This document shows positions 24,966-34,092 of a stretch of 34,233 bases of DNA, piece after piece. Position 1 is the first letter of the stretch. Every line of letters begins with the position of its first letter. Both the position numbers and the translations under genes were made by a program. The notes below the pieces were generated by a model that searched no databases, was not told the origin of the DNA, and saw nothing but the letters and a program-made list of their open reading frames with translations. This DNA comes from an uncultured Succinivibrionaceae bacterium (GTDB lineage Bacteria; Pseudomonadota; Gammaproteobacteria; Enterobacterales; Succinivibrionaceae): assembly GCA_949286015.1 (NCBI GenBank), contig CASEBB010000062.1, positions 1 through 34,233 of the forward strand, given 5' to 3'.

Positions 24966-25505
24966 TCATTTGCGACGCGCACGCTTCTTGGGCTTAATGA
25001 CGATCTTGTTACGGTGAAGGATACCGCGTAACGAGGTGTAAGGCAGCTGCTCCATCTTGCTTAAGAGCGTGAGCGTCCACACCTTTTTCTTATTGAGCGC
25101 CGTTTGCAGCTCTGGGTCGTCTACCGTGACCTCATTAGGCTTGGTCTCTAAGAGCTTTTGCACGCGCTCGATGATAGCGAGCTCATCGTGCTTGCTTGGG
25201 CGGCCACTACGAGGGGCGTCTTTTAAGGCCGCAAAGCCGTGAGCGACAAAGCGCGAGAGCCACGTGCGCACATAGACGACGTCGGTGTTAAGCGCGCGGG
25301 AGAGAGCTTTTATGGTGCCATCGCTGCCCATATCTGCGGCAGCGACGATGAGCTTACAGCGCCTTTTGATACCATGGCGGTCACGGCTCTTACGCACCTG
25401 AGCGCGACAGAGTTCGAGGTCTTGTACTCGGCTTTTTTCAGGGGCAGCATCAGGGGAAATGGAAGCTAGGAAGTTAGTTAAAACTACACTGATGTGCTGA
25501 CTCAT
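24966..25505 (-). CDS. Stand-alone helix-turn-helix protein, IS630-transposase N-terminal type
   Basis: 179 aa. Residues about 48-105 form a homeodomain-like helix-turn-helix ending in GFAALKDAPRSGRPSK, the hallmark of IS630/Tc1-type transposases. A second helix-turn-helix (WTLTLLSKMEQLPYTSLRGIL, about 143-163) matches the second half of their DNA-binding region. The protein then stops after the basic tail KPKKRARRK; the DDE catalytic domain is missing, and no remnant of it follows downstream. AAGAG precedes the ATG. It is either a truncated transposase or a retained DNA-binding protein. Conserved frame and a clean basic end favour some retention, but this is inference. Confidence 0.75.
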   Translation of the reverse strand: MSQHISVVLTNFLASISPDAAPEKSRVQDLELCRAQVRKSRDRHGIKRRCKLIVAAADMGSDGTIKALSRALNTDVVYVRTWLSRFVAHGFAALKDAPRSGRPSKHDELAIIERVQKLLETKPNEVTVDDPELQTALNKKKVWTLTLLSKMEQLPYTSLRGILHRNKIVIKPKKRARRK

Positions 25506-25935
25506 AGCGTTTCTCTTAGCTTAGGGGTGGATGCGCATGTGTTTGCTGTCACCCTTACAGTATGCCTGATTTTTAGCGGCAATAAAAGTAGTGGCTATGC
25601 CCATCTTTATGCGTAATAGAGGGGGGGAGAACTTACAGCTAATTACTCCCAAAAACAAAAGAGTGACCGCGCACGGACATGCGCCAGATACCCCACGCAG
25701 CGCGACGCTTCTTAGGGTGCTAGCCTTGTAAGAGCACTCTTCTCTCAAGGCGGCAGGAGGAGATGCCGCCGATTATTACCACAAGTAGCCCTCTCTCTTG
25801 CTCTTGAGTGCTCACTCTCATGTCGCTTAGCACTTGGCAGATCTTGGCAGCACGCAAGCCCCTGAGCTAAGGCGAAAGCCCGAGCCTTAGTCCTTTACCT
25901 GAGGGAGGCGCACTTGTGGTCAGCAGCGCTCACGA
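25506..25935. other. Gap between the helix-turn-helix gene and the cation-efflux gene
   Basis: No gene supported. A hairpin CTAAGGC/GCCTTAG (25867-25873 with 25884-25890) lies about 45 bases past the cation-efflux stop and may act as its terminator, without a T-run. Confidence 0.4.
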
Positions 25936-27186
25936 CTAATCGTCACGTCCAGCGGTGGCGTCGCTTTGCAGAGTGGAGTCCTCTATCTTGCTCGCGGCTG
26001 GGACTGCCTTTGTAGAGGCAGTAGCGGCTGTGGCACCAGTGGCTACCGCACCGGCAGCAGCTGCCGCCGCGTCGGCAACGTCAGCAACGTCAGCAGCACT
26101 GCTGGGCGCGCCGTTTTTACTATAGTGGCCTGCTGGCACGGTACAGAACTGCTGATCGACAAAGGTGATGTCCTTAAAGGTATCAGCAACATCTGGCTCC
26201 ATGTGCAAGGTGATATCTGCATCAGGAAAGTGCTCAAGAATGTGCCGCTCCGCCTCATTAGCAAGGTTGTGTGCTTCTTCTAAGCTCATATTGTGGTTAA
26301 GCACAATGTGGCACTGGATGTAGTACTGCGGGCCTGCTTTACGAGTACGTAAGTCGTGGAAGGACTCAATGCCAGGCACGCTGACAATAGCGCGGATGAT
26401 CTTAACGTTTTCCTCTTGCGACAACGATTTGTCGAGCAAGGTGGCAATGGCGGTGTGACCAATGTGCCACGAGCTGTGCATGATGTAGAGGCCTAAGAAG
26501 ATCGTGATTAAGCCATCAGCCCAGTCATAGCCAAAGTTACTGAGCACTAAAGCCACGATCACGCTTACGTTTAAGCCCACGTCTGACAGGTAGTGGAAGC
26601 GGTCAGCGGCCACAGCCTCACTCTGCGTAATTTTGCAGACATAGCCTTGGAACCATGTCAGGCCAATGGTGATCACCACCGAGGCGATCGAGACGTAGAT
26701 CGCGATATTGATGTAAGACAGCGGCTTAGGGGTGATAAAGCGGTCATAGCCGTGCACGATCAGCAAGAGGGCGGAGCCGCAGATGAATGCTGACTGGGTT
26801 AAAGAGGCAAGAGCTTCGGCCTTATAGTGACCAAAGCGGTGCTCTTTATCGGCTGGGCGCAGGGCAAAGCGTAAGGCTAAGAGGTTGATAAAGGACGCGC
26901 CTAAGTCGATGAGCGAATCGGTAAGCGAAGCCAAAATGGTAGTGGAGCCGGAGAAGAGCCACACCACAAACTTCATGACGATCAGCAGGATAGCGGTACC
27001 GACGGAGGCGAAGCCTGCCATCATGACCAGAGTTTTGTAGGAGCTGGTACCGGTGATCAGTGGTGGCTGCACTTCATGATGGGCGTGTTCGACACAGTTG
27101 ACGTTATTGTGCTGGGTGTCAGCGGCAGCGACGGCGGCAGCGTTAGCAGTAGTGGCAGCTGCGGCGGCGGAAGCTTGTTCGGCCAT
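25936..27186 (-). CDS. Cation diffusion facilitator (FieF-like metal efflux)
   Basis: Inner-membrane proton-coupled exporter of divalent metals (Zn, Fe, Cd or Mn in the family). The core matches FieF: DSLIDLGASFINLLALRFALRPADKEHRFGHYKAEAL (membrane helix 2 and loop with paired Asp/His), DRFHYLSDVGLN (helix 5 HxxxD), WADGLITIFLGLYI, and a cytoplasmic domain with CHIVLNHNMSLEEAHNLANEAE and ITLHMEPD. 416 aa from ATG 27186, which has AGGAGG eight bases upstream; E. coli FieF has 300. The excess is an Ala-rich N-terminus with a His/Glu patch (VEHAHHEVQ), a possible metal-binding segment, and an Ala/Thr-rich C-terminal tail. It stands alone; no metal regulator is adjacent. Confidence 0.9.
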   Translation of the reverse strand: MAEQASAAAAATTANAAAVAAADTQHNNVNCVEHAHHEVQPPLITGTSSYKTLVMMAGFASVGTAILLIVMKFVVWLFSGSTTILASLTDSLIDLGASFINLLALRFALRPADKEHRFGHYKAEALASLTQSAFICGSALLLIVHGYDRFITPKPLSYINIAIYVSIASVVITIGLTWFQGYVCKITQSEAVAADRFHYLSDVGLNVSVIVALVLSNFGYDWADGLITIFLGLYIMHSSWHIGHTAIATLLDKSLSQEENVKIIRAIVSVPGIESFHDLRTRKAGPQYYIQCHIVLNHNMSLEEAHNLANEAERHILEHFPDADITLHMEPDVADTFKDITFVDQQFCTVPAGHYSKNGAPSSAADVADVADAAAAAAGAVATGATAATASTKAVPAASKIEDSTLQSDATAGRDD

Positions 27187-27498
27187 AACCATCTCCTCCT
27201 CACAGAAGTTGGTAGAAAGGCAAAGCAAAGTAGTGTAATAGAGAGCAGTGCTAAAGTGAAAGCAAATCAGGTTAACACACTCTGGGCTTGCTGGCTGCCT
27301 CTGATGAAAAAAGGCAGCAAGAGTGCACTATCGCCCTACAAGTGTCTGCCAAAAGAGAGTGCGACGCGCACGCACAGAGGTTTGCGGGCAATGGGCTATT
27401 ACTTTTAGTGATGATGATGATAGACACCAGAGGCGAAACAGCAGTAGCAGCAGGAAGAGAGGCCATAACCGCCTTGAGGTAAGGCGCAGTCAGCGGTG

Positions 27499-27735
27499 CT
27501 TAAAGCCAGTATCGCTTGTGGTAATTGTCACCACCTACCAGTAAGCTACAGCGCTTATCGCCTTTATCTCTAAGGAAGAGTCGGTGACTGGTGATTGCGC
27601 TTAAAACCGGTCTCACTCGTGGTAATGATCGCCACCTACCAGTAAGCCACAGCGCCTGCGACTTTATCTCAGAGGGATAGGAGCGGGCTGCTACTTGCAC
27701 TTAAAGCCGGTCTCGCTTGTGGTAACGCTCTCGCT
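27499..27735 (+). repeat. Tandem ~100-bp repeat, 2.3 copies, upstream of plsB
   Basis: Units start at 27499, 27600 and 27700 with CTTAAAGCCGGTCTCGCTTG or variants, followed by GTGGTAA, CACCTACCAGTAAGC, and the tail TTTATCTCTAAGGA or TTTATCTCAGAGGG. Another tail in plus orientation (CTTGAGGTAAGG) lies just upstream at about 27473. The 27187-28207 gap has no supported gene. Confidence 0.8.
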
Positions 27736-28207
27736 GATACTGCCACTTACATCTTTAGCCCCACAAAGCGTGCGCTCTTACGTTACGCGCTGGCAACAGC
27801 ACAACGGGCACGTGCACAGACTTTGGCCTAATGACAAAACTGTGAGACATGACCAAAAATAGGTCTTTTGCCGCAAAAATTTCCCCCACTAAACACTTAG
27901 CAAGTGTAGAGTGTAGTGATAGCTTAGGGAAAAAGTCGGTGCCTTTTTGGCGCCTCTTCCCAGCTCCGTTTCGTCACAAGGTAAAAGCTATAAGCCCAGT
28001 TTTCACATTGTTTGCTGTACTTTTGCCACTCTCACTACCTGCTAGCTTCTTTACCTTGGGGCGGTGATCGGTGCCTCCTAAGCTGCACCGCCTGCACATA
28101 CCACCATCTTGGGGTAGAGCTTCCCCACACCGCATCTTGTTGCGCTCAACTCACCACTGAGCGGTGGCAACTTGCTCTTGAGGCCGCGATCTCATCAAGG
28201 AGTGTCT

Positions 28208-30907
28208 ATGGTCAATCACTTTCTCCGCCTTCTGTTCTATTGGCCAATACGCCTCACCGCCACCTGCAACCCAATTCCTTTTGAGCCGCTCAAGCACATC
28301 AAGATTGATCAAAGCAAGGACATAGTCTACATCATGGTGTCCTCGTCTGTAGGCAACATGCTTACGGTGGAGCGCCTCACTAAACAATTAGGCTGGCCAA
28401 GCCCTTTTGAGAAGATCAAAATCGGCGATCAGCTCCTGCCGCGCACGGCCTACCTGCGCAGCCCGTCCTTTTTTAGCTCCAATGCCCACGTGCGCGATAT
28501 CAGCGACATCATCTTTGATTGGTTCGCAGCCTGCCACGCCGCTAACACCGATGTGCAAATCATCCCGATTAGCGTGCTGTGGTCACGTGACCCTTCTTAC
28601 GAGGGCAAGGCCATTCGCGGTGTGGACATGTCCACCCCAGGCTGGCGTAAGTTTCTGACTCTGACCTTTGCCGGTCGTGATAACAGCACCATTATCTCTG
28701 ACCCTAGCTCAGCTATGGGCTTAGAGGAGCGCCTCAACAGCATCGAGGATGAGCAAAAGCGCCGTAAGGTCTTAAACCGCCTTATCTCGCTACACTTCCT
28801 GCGCAAAGCGCGTGCGCTGGTGGGACGCCCATTCCCAAACCGTCCGAAGCTTTTAGAGGAGCTGGTGCAGCGCCATGGCACCCAAGTGGCCATTGCTGAG
28901 GCCATGGCAGAGGATCCAACCCTGAAAAAGGAGGATCTCGAGCGCAAGGCCTTTGCGATCTTTGATGTCATGGTGGCCGACACGCGCTACCCACTACTGC
29001 GCTTCTTTAACGGCATCATCACCATGATCTGGAAGCGCATCTACCACGGCCAAAGCATCGTTGGTGCGAACAAGGTGCGTGAGCTGGTGCAATCGGGCCA
29101 TGAGATCATCTACATCCCATGCCACCGCTCGCACATGGATTACATCCTGCTGCTCTTTGCCATCTTCCATGAGGGTCTGCCTATCCCGCAGGTGGCCTCG
29201 GGTGATAACCTCAACTTCTTCCCTGTGGGCCCTATCATCCGGCGCTGCGGCTCGTACTTTATCCGCCGCAAGATGAAGGGTGACACCTTCTACACGGCGC
29301 TGTTCCGTGAGTACCTGTCGGTGCTCTTTGAGCGTGGCTATGCCACGGAGTTCTTCATTGAGGGCGGCCGCTCCCGCACGGGACGCACGCTGCCACCACG
29401 CACGGGCATGGTCTCGATGACAGTGCAGGCCCAGCTGCGCGGCATCGAGCGCCCTATTGCCTTTATCCCAACCTACCTCGGCTACGAGCACGTGATGGAA
29501 GTAGGCTCGTACATGCACGAGCTGGACGGCGCCAAGAAGAAAAAGGAGAGCATCTGGGGCCTCCTTGGTATCTTCAAGCGCCTGCGCTACTACGGCCGTG
29601 GCTACGTGACCTTTGGTGAGCCAATCAGTGTGCCGCGCTTTTTAACGGAGCACGTGCCTGACTGGCACAAGGACATTGACCCAAGTGGCAATGCCCGTCC
29701 GCAGTGGCTGCACGACACGGTGAACATGCTGGGCCATGAGATCATTATGAATCTCAATGACTCGGCCACCATTAACGGCATCAACCTGTGCGCACTGGCC
29801 ATTATTGGCGATGCTGACCACACCATGAGCATTAGCATGCTCAAGCGCTGCCTCAAGCTCTACCTCTACCTCATCAGCTGTGACGAGCACCGTCGTGACA
29901 GCATGCTGACGCAGAACTTGGACACCCTGATTGCGCAGGCTCTGGAGCTTAACAAGTTCAAGGTGTACGACGTGGGTGAGGACATGAAGTTTGTCCGCCC
30001 AAGCCACGGCCAGACCTTGCAGCTGACCTACTTCCAGAACAACATCCTGCACTTATTTGCGCTGCCAGCATTGATTGCGAACATTTTGATTCGCAATGGC
30101 CACATCAGCCGTGAGGATGTGAATGTGCACGCCCGCTCGCTGTTTTACTTCTTAAAGCACGAGCTGTTTGCACCGGTGCCAGAGGAGCGGCTGGACACCA
30201 TGATCACCCGCTACATTAACGTGTTTGTGCAGGGTGGTTACATCCTAGAGGATGAGACGCACATGCTCACGCTCTCGGGTGATGGCTTTGAGGAGATGCT
30301 GATCCTCTCCAGCTCCATTCGCTTGAACCTTGTGCGCTATCTGGTGGCAGTGACGGTACTGCGTCAGATTAAGGACGGTGAGCTCACCAAGGATGAGTTC
30401 ATCAAGGCCTGTGTGGAGCTGTGCCACAGGGTGCCAAGCGAGGTGACCAACAACTCGCCAGAGTTTGCCGACCCGATCATGTTTAACATCATGTGTGACA
30501 CCTTTGTGCGTCACAACTACTTCCACTACCTTGAGGACAAGACGATTGCGACGAATCCTCCGAAGGTGGAGAAGTTAGCGCGGGCGGCGGAGCCATTACT
30601 GGCGGCGCGTTTGGTGAAGCACCTGACCAGTGAGGTGGTGCAGATCCGCAAGAGTGGCAACATTACGGCGGAGCGCTTAGGCACCAAGGCCGAGGCCAAA
30701 GCAGCTAACGCCGCCCCTGCGGCTACGGCACCAGCCACCACCACTGAGGCCAGCACTACCGAGGCTAGCTCTACTGAGTCGAGCCCTACTGAGGCTTCCC
30801 CTAATACTGAGGCCACTGCGCCACAGGCGGCGGAGCACAAGGACGCAGCTCAGGACAGTGCCACTAAGGCAGAGGACGCGGCTGCCAAGGACACCGAGAA
30901 AGCCTAA
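28208..30907 (+). CDS. plsB: Glycerol-3-phosphate 1-O-acyltransferase PlsB
   Basis: Membrane-associated enzyme that makes lysophosphatidate from glycerol-3-phosphate and acyl-ACP/CoA, the first step of phospholipid synthesis. The four acyltransferase blocks are present: CHRSHMDY (catalytic His and Asp at about 306 and 311), GDNLNFFPVGPIIRRCGSYFIRR, FIEGGRSRTGR, and IAFIPTYLGYE. ATG 28208 has AAGGAG six bases upstream; an in-frame start 36 bases earlier has none. 899 aa against 807 in E. coli. About 70 of the extra residues form an Ala/Thr/Ser/Glu-rich tail after GTKAEAKAA. No dgkA, lexA or ubiA partner is next to it. Confidence 0.97.
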   Translation: MVNHFLRLLFYWPIRLTATCNPIPFEPLKHIKIDQSKDIVYIMVSSSVGNMLTVERLTKQLGWPSPFEKIKIGDQLLPRTAYLRSPSFFSSNAHVRDISDIIFDWFAACHAANTDVQIIPISVLWSRDPSYEGKAIRGVDMSTPGWRKFLTLTFAGRDNSTIISDPSSAMGLEERLNSIEDEQKRRKVLNRLISLHFLRKARALVGRPFPNRPKLLEELVQRHGTQVAIAEAMAEDPTLKKEDLERKAFAIFDVMVADTRYPLLRFFNGIITMIWKRIYHGQSIVGANKVRELVQSGHEIIYIPCHRSHMDYILLLFAIFHEGLPIPQVASGDNLNFFPVGPIIRRCGSYFIRRKMKGDTFYTALFREYLSVLFERGYATEFFIEGGRSRTGRTLPPRTGMVSMTVQAQLRGIERPIAFIPTYLGYEHVMEVGSYMHELDGAKKKKESIWGLLGIFKRLRYYGRGYVTFGEPISVPRFLTEHVPDWHKDIDPSGNARPQWLHDTVNMLGHEIIMNLNDSATINGINLCALAIIGDADHTMSISMLKRCLKLYLYLISCDEHRRDSMLTQNLDTLIAQALELNKFKVYDVGEDMKFVRPSHGQTLQLTYFQNNILHLFALPALIANILIRNGHISREDVNVHARSLFYFLKHELFAPVPEERLDTMITRYINVFVQGGYILEDETHMLTLSGDGFEEMLILSSSIRLNLVRYLVAVTVLRQIKDGELTKDEFIKACVELCHRVPSEVTNNSPEFADPIMFNIMCDTFVRHNYFHYLEDKTIATNPPKVEKLARAAEPLLAARLVKHLTSEVVQIRKSGNITAERLGTKAEAKAANAAPAATAPATTTEASTTEASSTESSPTEASPNTEATAPQAAEHKDAAQDSATKAEDAAAKDTEKA

Positions 30908-30928
30908 ACGCTCTTTTCTGGTGCACTT

Positions 30929-30956
30929 TACAAGGGGCGCGATGGCGTCCCTTGTA
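30929..30956 (+). terminator. Hairpin after plsB
   Basis: TACAAGGG (30929-30936) pairs with CCCTTGTA (30949-30956), with CGC/GCG inside. No T-run follows. The rest of 30908-31197 shows no gene; a TATAGT hexamer near 31010 could be a -10 for the next gene, but no matching -35 is seen. Confidence 0.5.
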
Positions 30957-31197
30957 TGGCTACGCCTTGATCCATAGGGCTGGGAGCTGGTCTCAAGCAG
31001 GGTTAAGGTATAGTTAGAACGATTTTTGCACACGCATTAGGCACTGTAGATCAGCACTCTTTGCAGTTATCGGATCGGCAATGCTGAGCCCGCCTGCAGC
31101 TGGTGACAGTTTCCCTTACACATGCGGTTGTCATCTGATGGTAATTCACAATAGGGATAGCCTCAGCACCGCTAATGGTCAAAGGACAGCGATTGTC

Positions 31198-31665
31198 ATG
31201 TTTAAGAACCTGGTCACTACCACTGCCGCAGCGGTGCTTTTGATAGCGGCTGTAAACCCAGCCTTTGCTGAGGAGAGCAAGGCGATTGATTTAGGCTCGG
31301 CCACGGATCCGGCGCAAGCGTTAGAGGCGGCGAAGATGCCGGAGGTGGGTTATTACGATATGACCCCCGACTTTACGACCAACTTAGCGAGCACAGGCAC
31401 GGGTCGTTTGCACTACTTACGTGTGCACGTCAACATTATGGTCAAGGACAGTGCTGACCTGCCACTTTTGACCAACAATGACCCGCTGATTCGCGATGCG
31501 ATTTTGGGCATTATTGGCATGAAGGAGTACAACGCGATTGCGACGGCGGCGGGTCGTGAGGCTTTACGTGCGGAGTGCCGTTCGCGAGTAGCGTCGTTAC
31601 TGTCTGAAAAGAAGAACGGCCCTGTGGTACAGGACTTACTGTTCACGAACTACGTTTACCAATAA
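31198..31665 (+). CDS. Periplasmic FliL-like protein
   Basis: 155 aa. A clear Sec signal peptide (FKNLVTTTAAAVLLIAAVNPAFA) has a predicted cleavage before EES at about residue 25. The mature part fits the FliL domain: YYDMTPDFTTNL, GRLHYLRVHVNIMVKD, PLIRDAILGII, AGREALRAECRSRVASLL, and the final VQDLLFTNYVYQ. Flagellar FliL is membrane-anchored and binds the stator; this one appears to be a cleaved soluble form, like FliL-like proteins of non-flagellar loci. No flagellar gene is in the window. ATG 31198 starts the signal peptide; earlier in-frame starts would put an unrelated stretch before it. Function unknown. Confidence 0.75.
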   Translation: MFKNLVTTTAAAVLLIAAVNPAFAEESKAIDLGSATDPAQALEAAKMPEVGYYDMTPDFTTNLASTGTGRLHYLRVHVNIMVKDSADLPLLTNNDPLIRDAILGIIGMKEYNAIATAAGREALRAECRSRVASLLSEKKNGPVVQDLLFTNYVYQ

Positions 31666-31708
31666 GCAGCGATGCGCTGCGGCCCAGTTGCGCGCCCGAA
31701 GCGGGCGC
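31666..31708 (+). terminator. Two adjacent hairpins after the FliL-like gene
   Basis: GCAGCG/CGCTGC (31666-31671 with 31675-31680) starts on the base after the stop codon, then GCGCCCG/CGGGCGC (31692-31698 with 31702-31708). No T-run. Confidence 0.5.
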
Positions 31709-31741
31709 CGCTGTGGTTATGGCCATACGCCCATGGTATAA

Positions 31742-31757
31742 AATTTCACGTGAAATA
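31742..31757. promoter_or_regulatory. parS-like palindrome
   Basis: A perfect 14-bp palindrome ATTTCACGTGAAAT (31743-31756) contains the intact 12-bp core TTTCACGTGAAA of the ParB-binding parS site; 13 of 16 positions match the consensus TGTTTCACGTGAAACA. The differences are in the outer bases, including the G/C flanks. It may instead be an operator for an unrelated dimeric regulator. Confidence 0.35.
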
Positions 31758-31835
31758 AAGATAAAAGCGGCAGAGAACGCAAAGAGAGCTTACAGGTAGG
31801 GAAGTGTGGTGAGGCTCTCGGGGCGGGGGTAAAGC

Positions 31836-31950
31836 GGCGCATAGCGCCTTATCGCGCAAGAAGATGTGGGAGCGCTCATTTAAGCACAGCGGCAGCGTAA
31901 GGCTGCCCAAACGGCCATAGCGCCGTTATCTCAAGGTGACAGTGGGAGCG
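31836..31950 (+). repeat. Two hairpin-plus-tail modules, period about 78
   Basis: GGCGC/GCGCC (31836-31840 with 31844-31848) then TTATCGCGCAAG; ACGGC/GCCGT (31911-31915 with 31922-31926) then TATCTCAAGGTGA. Both are followed by GTGGGAGCG. The rest of 31709-32042 is G-rich (31960-32030) and has no gene. Confidence 0.6.
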
Positions 31951-32042
31951 ACCGTGGTGGCACTGCCGCAGGCGCGGCAGCGGTGCGGGGGAAGGGTAAG
32001 GTGAACGGGAGTGGGATTGGTAGTGGGAGTGAGTGCTCTGCC

Positions 32043-32948
32043 TTAGTACCTAATCTTGAGCTTACGCTTGGAGTTGCCCAAAGCGATCAGCACACCCAAG
32101 ATTAAACCACCAGCATGCACAATCTCCGATACCGGACTGCTATACAGGCCCATAAAGCTCAGCACAAAGCTAATGCCGATAATCACCGCGCACACCATAA
32201 ACATGCCACGCGGAAATTCCATCATTGATAGGTCAGGGCGCTTCGACATGATATAGGCGTAGCCAATGACGCCATAGACCACACCCGAGAGGCCACCGAC
32301 AATGCGTACCCCTGACATGTTGGCAATGACCAGCTGCGCAAGGAGGTTATCCACCACGCCAATACACAGCACTACCAAGAGCAAGTGTACCCCGCCTAAG
32401 TAGCGCTCAATAGGACGTGCAAACGCCTCAAACATAACAAGGTTAAAGAGGATATGCAGCACGCCAAAGTGGATAAAGCATGGAGTCACCAGACGCCATA
32501 CCTCGCCGCCACCAAAGACCTGATCTAACTGCCACCACGCTAAAAGCTGCATCGCCCCATCAGGTGCGAACATCATCCACACGGTAGCAAGGACGCACAA
32601 CAGCTCCACGACCGAGGTCACGCTCTGTAGCTGCCAGCTGCCTCTGCCGCGCGCAGCAGAGCGGCTCATGGTCTTGAGCTTGTCCTTACTGCCAAGATTC
32701 CATCCGGCCTGCGTGTACTGCTTGCCGTAAGGATTGGCGCGGAAGTCCATGATGGCGCGCTTGGCAAAGGAGACATCCTTTGCTTCAGCCACGTAGATCA
32801 CAAAGAGATTAGGTGGCTGAGGTTTGATCTTGTTTTTGATGCCCTTTTCCGTGAGGAAAGCAGAGAAACGCTGGGCGGCCGCTCCATCGTTCATGATTCC
32901 CACTTGGAACGGGAACTCGTAGTCGGTTACCGCTTCGAATTGAGCCAT
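32043..32948 (-). CDS. glpG: Rhomboid intramembrane serine protease GlpG
   Basis: Inner-membrane protease that cuts substrates within or near transmembrane segments. 301 aa against 276 in E. coli. An N-terminal cytoplasmic domain (about 10-85) is followed by six membrane segments. The catalytic serine is in GGLSGVVYG (S221), the histidine in VHAGG (H278), and the oxyanion pair in LHILFN (H165, N169), so all active-site residues are present. The ATG lies inside the last codons of hldD (22-base overlap, different frame), which implies co-transcription and translational coupling. The weak ribosome-binding site fits coupling. The usual glpE/glpR neighbours are absent. Confidence 0.95.
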   Translation of the reverse strand: MAQFEAVTDYEFPFQVGIMNDGAAAQRFSAFLTEKGIKNKIKPQPPNLFVIYVAEAKDVSFAKRAIMDFRANPYGKQYTQAGWNLGSKDKLKTMSRSAARGRGSWQLQSVTSVVELLCVLATVWMMFAPDGAMQLLAWWQLDQVFGGGEVWRLVTPCFIHFGVLHILFNLVMFEAFARPIERYLGGVHLLLVVLCIGVVDNLLAQLVIANMSGVRIVGGLSGVVYGVIGYAYIMSKRPDLSMMEFPRGMFMVCAVIIGISFVLSFMGLYSSPVSEIVHAGGLILGVLIALGNSKRKLKIRY

Positions 32949-33892
32949 TTCATATACTCGCCTACGCCTTGGGCCACGGTCTTAAACTCAACGTCGCAAC
33001 CTGCGGCTCTCAGCTTGGTGAGGTCGGCTTGAGTAAAGCACTGGTAGTGACCCTTTAAGTGCTCTGGGAATGGGATGAACTCGACCTTGCCATGGCCATG
33101 GTACTTAATCACCGCTAAGGCGATGTTTAAGAAAGGTTCAGCTCGTCCCGTGCCGCAGTTGTAGATACCAGATGGGCCCTTGTGCTCAAAGAACCAGAGG
33201 TTGACCTTAGCCACGTCCTCGACGTAGACGAAATCACGGGTTTGACCGCCGTCTGGGTAGCCCTCGCAACCGGCAAAGAGCTTTGGATTCTCGCCACGGA
33301 GCATTTGATTGTTGAGGTGGAAGGCGACCGAGGCCATAGAACCCTTGTGGCCCTCACGTGGGCCGTAGACGTTAAAGTAGCGGAAGCCGACTACTTGCGA
33401 GTTGAGGCGTGGCATACGGGCACGGACGTACTCATCAAAGAGGAATTTGGAGTAGCCGTAGACGTTTAATGGGCCCTCATAGGCACGATCTTCGACGAAT
33501 TGGGTCTTATCACCGTAGGTAGCGGCAGAAGAGGCGTAGAAGAAAGGGATGCGGTGAGCGGTGGCGAACTCAAAGAGGTCGACGGTGTACTCGTAGTTAT
33601 TTTGCATCACATACTTGCCGTCCCACTCGGTGGTAGAGGAGCAAGCGCCCTCATGGAAGATGGCGTCTATGTTTTTGCAGCCGTACTTTTTATCGAAAGC
33701 CTTTTCGTCGGTGAAGAGGCGGTGGAAGTCGACCTTATCCATGTAATCGGCGATGTCGAGGTCGACGAGGTTAACGAACTTGTGACCATCAGTTAAGTTA
33801 TCGACCACCACAATATCGCGACGACCACGATCATTGAGGAGTTTGACGATATTGCTGCCAATAAAACCGGCACCACCAGTAACAATAATCAA
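32927..33892 (-). CDS. hldD: ADP-L-glycero-D-manno-heptose 6-epimerase
   Basis: NADP-dependent short-chain epimerase that makes the heptose donor for the LPS inner core. The family start [13 protein letters not shown] directly follows a TTG codon at 33892 with GGAGG six bases upstream, so TTG is taken as the start (321 aa; E. coli 310). No ATG is available there, and the longer frame adds 20 unrelated residues. [23 protein letters not shown], catalytic YGYSK (Y145, K149), [26 protein letters not shown] and [12 protein letters not shown] are all conserved. The product supplies the substrate for GT9 heptosyltransferases such as 5788-7395. It is the first gene of an hldD-glpG pair; its upstream promoter was not identified. 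Confidence 0.97.
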   Translation of the reverse strand: MIIVTGGAGFIGSNIVKLLNDRGRRDIVVVDNLTDGHKFVNLVDLDIADYMDKVDFHRLFTDEKAFDKKYGCKNIDAIFHEGACSSTTEWDGKYVMQNNYEYTVDLFEFATAHRIPFFYASSAATYGDKTQFVEDRAYEGPLNVYGYSKFLFDEYVRARMPRLNSQVVGFRYFNVYGPREGHKGSMASVAFHLNNQMLRGENPKLFAGCEGYPDGGQTRDFVYVEDVAKVNLWFFEHKGPSGIYNCGTGRAEPFLNIALAVIKYHGHGKVEFIPFPEHLKGHYQCFTQADLTKLRAAGCDVEFKTVAQGVGEYMKWLNSKR

Positions 33893-34092
33893 GGCAAGCC
33901 TCCAGAGAAACGGGCCCCAGCTACGAAGTAGCAGGGCAAAGAGTGATCGCACCGAGGGGTGTGATTACGACTATTTTCCCCCAATAGAGCAGAGAGAGGC
34001 AAGGGCTTTTCAGGGGATGTGTTATGAGGGGGAACGGGGTTACCAAGAGGGTGTGTGGGAGCGGCAGCCAGCTCTTAGAGTAATGCAGAGCA

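Noticed and set aside
24759..25031. 90-aa plus-strand frame
   Set aside because: It starts inside repeat copy C and runs antisense into the helix-turn-helix gene, whose protein is recognisable.
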